DNA of 40,921 nt from CAXDOZ01 sp963991145 (GTDB lineage Bacteria > Bacteroidota > Bacteroidia > Chitinophagales > JABDMM01): positions 1 to 40,921 of the forward strand of contig CAXDOZ010000010.1 of assembly GCA_963991145.1 (NCBI GenBank). The letters run 5' to 3'. The position numbers were made by a program, and so were the translations under genes. The notes beneath the pieces are model-generated. The model did no database searches, was not told where the DNA came from, and saw only the letters and a program-made list of their open reading frames with translations. Positions 14,870 through 22,476 of the stretch are shown here, piece after piece (position 1 is the first letter of the stretch; every line of letters begins with the position of its first letter).

Positions 14870-16750
14870 ATGAAAAGATACTTGCTACTTATTCCTGTTC
14901 TCCTGCCAATCTATCTATTTGCAGGATTACTCAGTCCCCAAACGGAAGCACCATTATTTGATCACCTAACTGAGGTAAATCCTCATATCATTAATCATAT
15001 CGATCCGGATTTGACCAATAAGAGTCCGATCAGTTTTGAGAATGATATTGAGCGAATTCAGGCTCACCTATCATTTGTTGAGCAGTATTTGAGAAGCCAT
15101 CAGCCCGAAGGGCTAACAGAGGAGCAGATCGCATTAAGAATGCAGTCTCTGGATAATTTGAACCGCTACTGGAAGAATGGTGAGTTTCCAATGAATAACT
15201 ACCATATGAACCAGCAGCCATATTTTATTGATGACCGAGGTGTAGCATGCGCAGTTGGTCAGTTAATGGTTGAAAGTGGCTACGCCGATGTTGCTGAGAA
15301 TATCAGGAAGGAGAACAATTACGGCTATGTAAGAGATCTTAGCTATCAATATCCTGAGCTTGGAATCTGGGGTTCACTTCATGGATTTACAGAAGCAGAG
15401 CTTGCCTGGATTCAGCCGGCATACTCACCGATGGTTAACTGGGATATGCTTGGGACTGGTCCGAATGGAGAAGTAGATGTCCTTGTTGAGGATGTCGCTC
15501 GTGACCTACTTTACGTGGTTGGGGATTTCACTGAGGCCGATGGAGAATCAATAGATCAGGTTGGAGCATGGGATGGAAACAATTGGACCAATCTAAATAG
15601 TGGCATTAGTGGTACTCTTTACGATGCCGTTCTCTTTGAAGGAAATCTGATCGTGTGTGGATCATTCCTTCAAAACTCAGCTTTTCAAACCATTGGAATT
15701 TGGGATGGATCGAACTGGTCTTTCGACAATCCATTTTCAGGAACCCTTTCGGGCATTACTGCACTTGAAGTAGTTGGAGACAGCCTATGGCTGGCAGGAT
15801 ACTACGACGGTTTCCCGGGGAGAGTGCACTACTTAGCTTCTTATGATGGAAGCATGTTCCGTCAGCAGGCATTTCTTGATTTAAACACCTGGAGAGTAGA
15901 TGGGAGGATAGAAACCATCTGCGAGTTTCAAGGCAAAATTTACATTGGAGGAAACATAAAAGAGGTAACAAGCCCTTATGTTTTTCAACCGGTGCTTGAG
16001 CTAAAGCAGCAGAATATTCTATCTGCAGTTCCGGGCCTTGATAATGTTGTTTATGACCTTGAGGTTGTTAATGATGAGATGTTGGCCGGAGGAAAATTCT
16101 TTGACTCTCAAAACAGCCCAACTTTTGGTTTGGCTGCATTCGACGGCGCAGATTGGGAGGTATTGATCGATGCCTCTATTCATGCTCCAAATGCCAATCA
16201 GGGAATAGGTCATATCGAAATGATCAAGAATGATGATGGATTGATCGTGGTTGGTGGCCTGGTAAACAGCTCTCCTTTTATTATTGGAACTTTTGGAGCA
16301 AACATTCTTACCTATAACCGGGTAAACGACAGCACGGCAATGTTAGACGGTGCCGGATTGATGGATTCTGTTGTAAGAGCATACACAGAGTTCCAAGGAG
16401 ATGTCTATGTAGGTGGAAGTTTTGAATCTACCGGGCAGCTTGGAGACACTTCAAAATATGTGGTCTACTTCGACAAGAATGTAAACAGCATTCCGGACCT
16501 ACCAGCGGTTAGAGACCTAAAGAGCTATCCAAATCCGGCTGAGAACTCTACAGTGATAGAGTTAGAGAATATGGAAAATGAAGGATCCGTTGTTCTTTAC
16601 AATCTGAGTGGTCAGCTCGTTAAAGAGATTCCAATTGAAGGAGCTGAGCGAATAGAAGTAAATAGAAATGAACTTCCGGATGGACTGTACATCTACAATG
16701 TAGTTTCAAACGGACAAAGAATTGGTCAGGGGAAGATTTGGTTTAAATAA
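14870..16750 (+). CDS. T9SS-secreted protein: conserved N-domain, propeller-like repeats, type A sorting domain
   Basis: Secreted or surface-attached protein of 626 aa. Signal peptide about 1-18. Residues 85-185 match a domain recurrent in Bacteroidota secreted proteins (YFIDDRGVACAVGQLMVESG ... LHGFTEAELAWIQP). Residues 190-535 hold repeated units of the type 'W-D-G-x-x-W' and 'Y-V-G-G-x-F' (VVGDFTEADG, VCGSFLQNS, YIGGNIKEV, YVGGSFEST), as in Kelch/galactose-oxidase-type propellers. The last 75 residues (SYPNPAENSTVIELEN to IGQGKIWFK) are a type A T9SS sorting domain. It is transcribed alone, ending in a strong terminator. The ligand or enzymatic role is unknown. Confidence 0.9.
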   Translation: MKRYLLLIPVLLPIYLFAGLLSPQTEAPLFDHLTEVNPHIINHIDPDLTNKSPISFENDIERIQAHLSFVEQYLRSHQPEGLTEEQIALRMQSLDNLNRYWKNGEFPMNNYHMNQQPYFIDDRGVACAVGQLMVESGYADVAENIRKENNYGYVRDLSYQYPELGIWGSLHGFTEAELAWIQPAYSPMVNWDMLGTGPNGEVDVLVEDVARDLLYVVGDFTEADGESIDQVGAWDGNNWTNLNSGISGTLYDAVLFEGNLIVCGSFLQNSAFQTIGIWDGSNWSFDNPFSGTLSGITALEVVGDSLWLAGYYDGFPGRVHYLASYDGSMFRQQAFLDLNTWRVDGRIETICEFQGKIYIGGNIKEVTSPYVFQPVLELKQQNILSAVPGLDNVVYDLEVVNDEMLAGGKFFDSQNSPTFGLAAFDGADWEVLIDASIHAPNANQGIGHIEMIKNDDGLIVVGGLVNSSPFIIGTFGANILTYNRVNDSTAMLDGAGLMDSVVRAYTEFQGDVYVGGSFESTGQLGDTSKYVVYFDKNVNSIPDLPAVRDLKSYPNPAENSTVIELENMENEGSVVLYNLSGQLVKEIPIEGAERIEVNRNELPDGLYIYNVVSNGQRIGQGKIWFK

Positions 16751-16794
16751 CTACTGATTTGGGCAGATTGTGGTAGTCCAATCTAACCTTAACC

Positions 16795-16824
16795 AAAAAG
16801 AGGCTCTTGCGAGCCTCTTTTTAT
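16795..16824. terminator. Bidirectional terminator between convergent genes
   Basis: AAAAAGAGGCTC-TTGC-GAGCCTCTTTTT: a 12-bp perfect stem with runs of A and T on both sides, so it can stop transcription from the T9SS gene and from the FadL-like gene. Confidence 0.92.
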
Positions 16825-16825
16825 T

Positions 16826-18352
16826 TTATAATCCTTCTGGATGAAGTTCTTCTGTTCCGTTGCCGTTCGTTCGGCCTTTCCCCATGGCGACATCTACACC
16901 AATAGCGAATACAACAGCATTCTTATAGTATTGGGAGTTACTACTGAATACATCTTCGTTAATTCCAGTCCAAACCGTTTTCTCTCCCTCAATGAAGTAG
17001 GTATACATTAGCCCTGCATTTAGCCTCACAAATTCTGAAAAGTCTACTCCTCCGCCAATAGCAAAAGTGTGACCTGACAATCTAAAGTCCACTTCGTTTT
17101 GGTAAGCTTCTGCCACATTTGGTTTGTTCCAGGTATAACCCCCACTGATAACTCCTTTTCTCTTTGCCCCAATTATTCCCTCAACACCAGTTGAGATCTC
17201 GTAGTAATTCTTATTGATATACTGCTCTCTTCCGTTCCAGTTAACAGCCTTATCGAATAAAAGCCTTGAGCCTGCATGAAACTTCAAGTAATCTGTCAGT
17301 TTATAAGCAACTCCCATGGAAAGGAATCCGGGAAGGTCTGCGCGGGTAGAATCATTATCTTCTGAGTAAAGTCCTGAGCCATCTTTCCCATCATTAACCT
17401 TAATGGTATAGGTCATTTTGGTTCTATGCTCATACCTAAGCGCTAGATTAAGCTTCTCAGAAAATTTAAGATTCAGACTAAAAATTGGTGTGAAGCCATG
17501 AGCTGTTTGAGTCACGTCGATATCAACTTGTGCTCCTTCAATTGCCGGAATCCAAATGTTATTGATCTCGTTTCTCAGCTGATCATTGATTCCCGGTTCA
17601 TTGGTAGCAATACCATCCAGGTAGTTTACATAGTTTACGAAATCTTCTGAGCCATCTGGAGCAACCTGAATATTATCGAGCGTACTAGTTGCAATAAGTC
17701 GATTCATGACCCATCGACCTCCCAGACCAAAAGCGATTGCATCATTGATCTCATAAGTTCCTCCTACAAAGACACCTGGTGTAAAGGCATAACCTTCCGA
17801 AATGAAATCGTAATCGTACTCAGAGGGTGTGAAGTACTTGTCTACTTCCCCTGTGTTATTCTCTACCTGATTGTTAATTCGACCAAACAGATTTACACTG
17901 TTGATCAGATTTACCACTGCTTTTACACCATTTTCAGTAGATGGTAGTGCTGTGAAAGAGGCACCACCTGCACCTGCAACAACATGGAATCCCGTCCAGA
18001 ATGCCCACTTTCCTTTATTATAAGTAGCAAAGATACTTGGGAAGATAAGGCTGCTCGCCGTTCCAGGATATTTAACAACAGATGAATCCCGATCTGTGTA
18101 GGTTACCCTGGTTTGCTGACGTGGAACCTGATTGTTAATCGTTACCGCCCAACCTTCATACTTCATAGAGGTCAATCCTGCAGGATTGTGAAAAGCTGCA
18201 TCAATTTCAGTTGAAGCTTCTCTCGATGGCATTCTCACAAAGTGAGCAGTTTGGTTGGGGATCGTGTAGACGTTTGTTTGCTGTTCAAGAGGTTGCGCAA
18301 ATCCACCTACACTGAGTGCCAGAAATAGCACCAGGTATAAATGTCGTGTCAT
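16826..18352 (-). CDS. OmpP1/FadL/TodX-family outer-membrane transporter
   Basis: Outer-membrane beta-barrel for hydrophobic substrates such as fatty acids. Starting at MTRHLYLVLFLALSVGG the protein is 508 aa with a clear signal peptide (cut near GFAQ); the frame extends 11 codons further upstream, but that would bury the signal peptide. FadL features are the early plug-like segment SREASTEIDAAFHNPAGLT (after about residue 40), with the NPA motif, and many amphipathic strands to the C-terminus. It is the sole gene of its transcript, preceded by a 132-bp spacer in which no exact TAnnTTTG box is found (closest is TACTTTG). The substrate is unknown. Confidence 0.9.
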   Translation of the reverse strand: MTRHLYLVLFLALSVGGFAQPLEQQTNVYTIPNQTAHFVRMPSREASTEIDAAFHNPAGLTSMKYEGWAVTINNQVPRQQTRVTYTDRDSSVVKYPGTASSLIFPSIFATYNKGKWAFWTGFHVVAGAGGASFTALPSTENGVKAVVNLINSVNLFGRINNQVENNTGEVDKYFTPSEYDYDFISEGYAFTPGVFVGGTYEINDAIAFGLGGRWVMNRLIATSTLDNIQVAPDGSEDFVNYVNYLDGIATNEPGINDQLRNEINNIWIPAIEGAQVDIDVTQTAHGFTPIFSLNLKFSEKLNLALRYEHRTKMTYTIKVNDGKDGSGLYSEDNDSTRADLPGFLSMGVAYKLTDYLKFHAGSRLLFDKAVNWNGREQYINKNYYEISTGVEGIIGAKRKGVISGGYTWNKPNVAEAYQNEVDFRLSGHTFAIGGGVDFSEFVRLNAGLMYTYFIEGEKTVWTGINEDVFSSNSQYYKNAVVFAIGVDVAMGKGRTNGNGTEELHPEGL

Positions 18353-18484
18353 AAGGAGTCGTGGTCGTTTCTCTAAATTTAGCAAAGTATTGCTATTGCT
18401 TAGGGAGTCTCAGGGCTAAAGTCTGTTGAAAAAGGGCTTGTTATGCTATCCAGCTTACAATCAAATCAGGTGATAATCAAACAG

Positions 18485-19492
18485 TTAATTATCCTTTCTA
18501 ATGTAAGCGAGGCAAAGATTCACAGTGGCCTGAATCCCTTTAATATGAGTTCTTTCTACTCCATGTGATGCTGAAACACCTGGACCGATCAATCCAACCC
18601 TAAAGTTCTGTCCGGCTCTTAAGGCAGCAGATCCGTCAGATCCGTAGAAGGGGTAGATATCTACTGCATGTGGAATCTCATTTTGCTGAGCCAGCTCTGT
18701 AAGTGTTTTCCTGAAATCGTAATCGTAAGGACCAGAGCTATCCTTGGCGCAAATTGAGCATAGATGCTCTTTCCCTGATCGGTTGGTTCCAACCACACCC
18801 ATATCGATAACCAGTAGTTCTTTGATCGTCTCACTATAACCAACAGTTCCACCATGACCTACCTCCTCATAGTTAGAGAAGAAGATCTCAACCGGAGCGG
18901 TCTCTCCAGTTTCTGCCAGTTTTCTAGCAAGCTCAAAAAGGACCATACAGCCAGCCTTGTTATCCATGAACTTTGATTTCACGAAACCAGAGGGAAGCTC
19001 TTCGTAGTGTGTTTCAAAGCAGATAAAATCACCTATTTCGATTCCTAGGTCTCTAACTTCTTTCTCATTGGATACCATCTCATCAAGTCTGATGTGCATG
19101 GTATCTTCTGTTCTCTTTGAACTGCTTTCTTCACGATTAACATGAACGGCCGGGTTGTTAAGAAGTAGTGTTCCGGTATAGACCTTACCCTTCATGGTAT
19201 AGACTCTGCAATAACTTCCTTCATATGCATATAAAGAAGGTCCGCCTACTTTGCTCAGGGCAATAGTTCCATCAGGCTTGATATAAGAAACTACTCCACC
19301 TAAAGTATCGACGTGCGCAGCGATAGCCAGTGTAGGATTCTCACCAAAAGAGCATTTGATCGCTCCTTTATTAGTGCGTTCAGGCTTCCAGCCTAAATCA
19401 CTGAGATAGTCGAAAATATAATCACATGCTGTAGCGGTAAATCCAGATGGCGAATCGATTGCCACCAGTTCGCGTAGAGGTCTTAAGTCCAT
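18485..19492 (-). CDS. M42-family metallopeptidase
   Basis: Cobalt/zinc aminopeptidase of the M42 family (glutamyl aminopeptidase/endoglucanase-like), cytoplasmic, forming large tetrahedral particles in known members. Metal and catalytic residues are visible: His60 and Asp62 (AAHVDTLGG), Asp177 (KFMDNKAGC), Glu209-Glu210 (NYEEVGHGG), Asp230 (VIDMGVVG) and His316 in the C-terminal ERTHIKG. The 335-aa length is normal. The start codon lies only 3 nt from a near-match -7 box (TATCTTTA, 19496-19503) that directly follows the terminator of the upstream gene. Confidence 0.94.
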   Translation of the reverse strand: MDLRPLRELVAIDSPSGFTATACDYIFDYLSDLGWKPERTNKGAIKCSFGENPTLAIAAHVDTLGGVVSYIKPDGTIALSKVGGPSLYAYEGSYCRVYTMKGKVYTGTLLLNNPAVHVNREESSSKRTEDTMHIRLDEMVSNEKEVRDLGIEIGDFICFETHYEELPSGFVKSKFMDNKAGCMVLFELARKLAETGETAPVEIFFSNYEEVGHGGTVGYSETIKELLVIDMGVVGTNRSGKEHLCSICAKDSSGPYDYDFRKTLTELAQQNEIPHAVDIYPFYGSDGSAALRAGQNFRVGLIGPGVSASHGVERTHIKGIQATVNLCLAYIRKDN

Positions 19493-19501
19493 ACTTAAAG
19501 A

Positions 19502-19527
19502 TAAAAAGGCACGATCTCTCGTGCCTT
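19502..19527 (-). terminator. Intrinsic terminator of the fatty-acid hydroxylase gene
   Basis: AAGGCACGA (19506-19514), loop TCTC, TCGTGCCTT (19519-19527): a 9-bp perfect stem, with a U tract on the minus strand (A-run 19503-19507). It separates the hydroxylase from the M42 gene only 10 nt downstream. Confidence 0.88.
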
Positions 19528-19530
19528 CAA

Positions 19531-20169
19531 TTATTTCTTAAATCCTGTTCTGAAAATCCTGTCCCAAAGATCATTGGTAATGCCAAAACCGGCATCAGGA
19601 TCAACGTAATGGTGCTTCATATGGTAAGCCTTCAACCACTGGAATGTAGCATTGCGCCATTTAGCGTGGTGAGTAGCGTAGTGAAGCATATCATAGCCAA
19701 GGTAACCAAGAACGAATCCTGAGAATAGTGTATTCGTTACTTCAGGTGCACCAAGTGCATTACAGATCACTGAAGTAAGGAAATAAGTGATCAGAGCTAA
19801 TGGAATACTTACTGCCGGAGGCATAACGAGTCTTAAAGAATCTTGAGGATAGTCATGGTGTATTCCATGCGCTACGTAGTGAATCTTCTTAAGAACCTCA
19901 TTAGTAGGATGTAGATGGAAAACGAATCTGTGAACCATATACTCAAAGAAGGTCCACATTAAGATCCCTCCTGCCATTAATAGGCCAAATTTCAACCAGC
20001 CTAGTCCGTCTTCGGCTATACCTAAATAGGCAAAATATCCAATTACAGGTACAAAGATGATCATTGGGACCCACCAGTAAACTCTACTGAAATAGTCCAT
20101 GAAGTCATTCTCAAACAAACGAGGAGACTCATCCTTCTTACTTACAAATGTTTTTTGTGCCTGAGCCAT
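19531..20169 (-). CDS. Sterol desaturase / fatty acid hydroxylase family protein
   Basis: Membrane-bound di-iron oxygenase. The 212-aa protein has four or more membrane helices and the histidine boxes HRFVFH (80-85), HYVAHGIHH (97-105), HYATHH (163-168) and HMKHH (183-187), which place it with FA2H/Scs7-type fatty acid 2-hydroxylases rather than carotenoid hydroxylases. A likely role is 2-hydroxylation of the acyl chain of a sphingolipid or other membrane lipid, which fits Bacteroidota, but substrate is inference. It is monocistronic, bounded by a terminator, with a -7 box at 20189-20196. Confidence 0.9.
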   Translation of the reverse strand: MAQAQKTFVSKKDESPRLFENDFMDYFSRVYWWVPMIIFVPVIGYFAYLGIAEDGLGWLKFGLLMAGGILMWTFFEYMVHRFVFHLHPTNEVLKKIHYVAHGIHHDYPQDSLRLVMPPAVSIPLALITYFLTSVICNALGAPEVTNTLFSGFVLGYLGYDMLHYATHHAKWRNATFQWLKAYHMKHHYVDPDAGFGITNDLWDRIFRTGFKK

Positions 20170-20188
20170 ACAATCACATTTTGATGCG

Positions 20189-20196
20189 CAAAGTTA
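20189..20196 (-). promoter_or_regulatory. Putative -7 box of the fatty-acid hydroxylase gene (TAACTTTG)
   Basis: Exact TAnnTTTG on the minus strand, about 19 nt before the ATG; predicted leader about 13 nt. A small hairpin AAGCCT-N5-AGGCTT overlaps its upstream edge (20195-20211). No TTG at the -33 position. Confidence 0.5.
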
Positions 20197-20293
20197 AGCC
20201 TTTTTTAGGCTTGCGATAGCAGACATTCATCAGCATGTTCGTGGATAAGCTTTGTTGATTGATTATAGAACTGGCCTCCTAAACGATAGACAA

Positions 20294-20698
20294 TCAATTG
20301 TCTCCAATACCCGGAGGTTTCCTCAGGGATTTTGTCTCAGAACGATGTTTCTTATCCATTGCACGCTTTGCTTTAACAGCGGCCGGTATGGCGGTTTTCT
20401 TCCTCTTTCGTTTTGAAATGAGATTTGCCTCCAGGTATGCAAAGAGTCTTTCTACAACGAGGTTTTTGTTCCTGGTTTGAGATCTTGTCTCCTGACAGGA
20501 CATTCTGATCTCTGCCTCATCATCGAGCTTCAAATTGCTTTTTAGAATACTCTTCTCCTTCTCTGTCAATCCCATTGATTCAAATGGCTTAAAGCTAATT
20601 GCAACCTTCGTTTCAGTCTTATTTACATGCTGACCTCCGGCACCCGAGCTTCTGCTCGTTTGAAATTTTAGTTCCGATATGATCTGCTCTTTATTCAC
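20294..20698 (-). CDS. arfB: Peptidyl-tRNA hydrolase ArfB-like (alternative ribosome rescue)
   Basis: Releases stalled peptides from ribosomes lacking a stop codon. The 134-aa protein carries the catalytic GGQ (21-23, in GAGGQHVNKTET) and the release-factor-like core. Its long basic C-terminal tail (about 95-130, rich in Lys/Arg: KRKRKKTAIP, KAKRAMDKKH) is the part that enters the mRNA channel in known ArfB. It lacks the codon-recognition domains of RF1/RF2. It starts in an ATGA overlap with the GNAT gene upstream. Confidence 0.92.
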   Translation of the reverse strand: MNKEQIISELKFQTSRSSGAGGQHVNKTETKVAISFKPFESMGLTEKEKSILKSNLKLDDEAEIRMSCQETRSQTRNKNLVVERLFAYLEANLISKRKRKKTAIPAAVKAKRAMDKKHRSETKSLRKPPGIGDN

Positions 20699-21105
20699 TT
20701 TAAATATTTCCTGTAGTAATAGGATGTGTGGCCTGGGGGCATTTCTTCAATTGTCCCGAAACGCTCAAAGCCCATCTGTTCGTAGAACATGTAATTCTGA
20801 AAACTGGTTGACTCCACATAAGCTCCTTTTAGATTTTCTTCTTTCCCGAAGCGTTCCATTTCGTTGATCAGTTTCTCGCCCCAACCCTGAGAGCGGATGC
20901 TTTGATCTAACCAAACTTCAGTTATAAATATCCAGGACCAGTCAACAGTGAAGGATAGGCCTCCTTTGAGCTTGCCATTTTCATGTAAGCTGATTACAAA
21001 TTTTCTTCCGTCTCTTTGAGGATTAAATGCTTCATTAGAGTGATCCAATCTTGCTCTTAGCTCACTCCTGGAATCATGTGCATCTTCCTCAAACCTGATA
21101 TCCAT
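20695..21105 (-). CDS. GNAT-family N-acetyltransferase
   Basis: 136-aa acetyl-CoA-dependent acetyltransferase fold. The acetyl-CoA pyrophosphate loop is RSQGWGEKL (71-79) and the typical C-terminal NYMFYEQMGFERFG segment follows. The substrate is not predictable. It overlaps arfB by 4 nt and touches the preceding lipoprotein gene by 1 nt (TAATG), so the three are one operon. The link to ribosome rescue may be only positional. Confidence 0.9.
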   Translation of the reverse strand: MDIRFEEDAHDSRSELRARLDHSNEAFNPQRDGRKFVISLHENGKLKGGLSFTVDWSWIFITEVWLDQSIRSQGWGEKLINEMERFGKEENLKGAYVESTSFQNYMFYEQMGFERFGTIEEMPPGHTSYYYRKYLK

Positions 21106-21698
21106 TAGAAGTCTCTGTATAATCGATTATAGAGAGTCAGACCCTCTGGAGAAGTGAAACTATAGTTCAAGCCTTTCCCAATAAAGGAGGAGTTATAGTT
21201 TGAACCGTGAAAGATGCTAATTGCAAGAGGACAATCCATTCCCCAGGAACCGGATGTGATCATCTCTTCCCCACCGATAATTATGGCAAGGTGAGAAAAG
21301 GGTTCATCTATAGCCACAACAGCATATCCTTTCGATGCCAATTCATGTGCTCTATCCAGGTTCTTTTGTACATCGGCAGGACCGATCTTCTCCCAATCAA
21401 ATGATTCAGGTATCTCTTCAGCCAGATCTTGAGGAAGTTTAAAATTCTCTCCGTCCTTTACCTCTGGAAGTTGGTAGATCCTTTCCAAAGCCATTAAGGT
21501 AAACTCATTACATTCTATTGGCTTATCAGCTTCGCTTCTACATGCCTTGTAATCCTCAATGATCTCATCGACATCAGATTTATAGTCGGAATAAGCTTCA
21601 GTTGTTGGTGCAACTTCACCTCCCCCTCCACATGAAATCAATAGGAATGCAAGGCTAAAGATTGAAGAAATAGACAATGCTATAGGTTTCATCGACAT
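21105..21698 (-). CDS. Lipoprotein with an NlpC/P60- or CHAP-like Cys/His pattern
   Basis: 197 aa. A lipoprotein signal ends at Cys23 (LLISCGGGG), so it is anchored to a membrane. The mature part has ECNEFTLMAL (Cys63) and FSHLAIIIGG (His136), with AxxLASKGYAVVAI between. This spacing, Cys at a helix start and His on a following strand, resembles papain-like amidases of the NlpC/P60 and CHAP groups, but identity is too weak to be sure. The start could also be Met3 (MKPIALS). First gene of the lipoprotein-GNAT-arfB operon. Confidence 0.75.
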   Translation of the reverse strand: MSMKPIALSISSIFSLAFLLISCGGGGEVAPTTEAYSDYKSDVDEIIEDYKACRSEADKPIECNEFTLMALERIYQLPEVKDGENFKLPQDLAEEIPESFDWEKIGPADVQKNLDRAHELASKGYAVVAIDEPFSHLAIIIGGEEMITSGSWGMDCPLAISIFHGSNYNSSFIGKGLNYSFTSPEGLTLYNRLYRDF

Positions 21699-21704
21699 CG
21701 GTTT

Positions 21705-21718
21705 TTTACAAATGTAAA
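21705..21718. promoter_or_regulatory. -7 box TACATTTG within the palindrome TTTACAAATGTAAA
   Basis: The box at 21709-21716 on the minus strand is an exact TAnnTTTG for the lipoprotein operon. It is embedded in a perfect 14-bp palindrome (6-bp arms, AA centre) in the 50-bp divergent spacer with the DUF456 gene. A protein bound there would cover the -7 box. Confidence 0.5.
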
Positions 21719-21748
21719 TTCTAGGATGGTGATTTCTATTTTTAAGTC

Positions 21749-22222
21749 GTGGAACTATTATGGATCATTCTTGGAATAGTAATTCTGGTGGTTGGATTCG
21801 TGGGTTGCGTATTACCGGTACTCCCCGGGCCTCCCATTAGCTATCTGGCTTTGCTATTGATTCATTTCACAGGAACCGCTGAACTATCTACTGTTTGGTT
21901 AGCGACCTTTGGAGTTCTTGCTTTGGCAATGACGGTAGTTGATTATGTGGTTCCCGTTTATGCCACTAAGAAATTTGGAGGTAGTAAATCAGGTGCCTGG
22001 GGTGCAGGGATTGGTCTAGCCGTAGGTCTCTTTGTTCCCTTTGTAGGGATTTTTGTTGGGACCTTCCTCGGAGCGTTACTGGGAGAACTATATCAGGGGA
22101 ACGATTTCGATCGGGCTATCAAAGCAGCTGTTGGCAGTTGTATTGGGATCCTTACGGGTACTTTGGGGAAACTTGTGGTAAGTTTAGCGATCAGTGTCTA
22201 TTTCGTGATCTGTTTGATTTAA
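21749..22222 (+). CDS. DUF456-domain membrane protein
   Basis: 157-aa polytopic inner-membrane protein of unknown function. It has about four to five membrane helices, an early GCVLPVLPGPPISYLALL motif, glycine-rich repeats (GAGIGLAVGLFVPFVGIFVG, GTFLGALLGEL) and a VPVYATKKFGGSKSGAWGAGIG loop, all characteristic of DUF456. GTG start at 21749. It is divergent from the lipoprotein operon and is followed by the repeat-bearing intergenic region. Confidence 0.85.
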   Translation: MELLWIILGIVILVVGFVGCVLPVLPGPPISYLALLLIHFTGTAELSTVWLATFGVLALAMTVVDYVVPVYATKKFGGSKSGAWGAGIGLAVGLFVPFVGIFVGTFLGALLGELYQGNDFDRAIKAAVGSCIGILTGTLGKLVVSLAISVYFVICLI

Positions 22223-22224
22223 AA

Positions 22225-22260
22225 CCACAGAGGACACTGAGGTCACAGAGAGAACTAAGG
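22225..22260. repeat. Four imperfect 9-bp tandem units (consensus NCACWGAGG)
   Basis: CCACAGAGG, ACACTGAGG, TCACAGAGA and GAACTAAGG follow each other directly after the DUF456 stop. This kind of 'CACAGAGGA' array is a common dispersed intergenic repeat in environmental bacteria (general knowledge). Function unknown. Confidence 0.65.
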
Positions 22261-22441
22261 AGAGACCTTAATTTTAACCTTCATCCCAATTATCGACTAT
22301 TCTCAGAAACTAACTAAGCTCGACCGTTGAAAAACTCAGGTCATGCAAGTATTAATTCGTTGATGCATATCTGGGGAAGAAGCACGATTTTGGTGCCCGG
22401 GGAGGTGGCACAATAGTTCTTTAACCCACCCCTACTGGTCC

Positions 22442-22476
22442 TTCTACCCTCTACTTTCTACCTTCTACCTTCTCCT
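22442..22476. repeat. Five 7-bp tandem units of TTCTACC
   Basis: TTCTACC, CTCTACT, TTCTACC, TTCTACC and TTCTCCT run up to and slightly into the stop codon of the acyltransferase gene (stop 22475-22477). Between the two arrays (22261-22441) I see no gene or clear terminator. Confidence 0.7.

Noticed and set aside
22225..22476. CRISPR array
   Set aside because: The units are 7 and 9 bp, directly adjacent and without spacers, and no cas genes are present.
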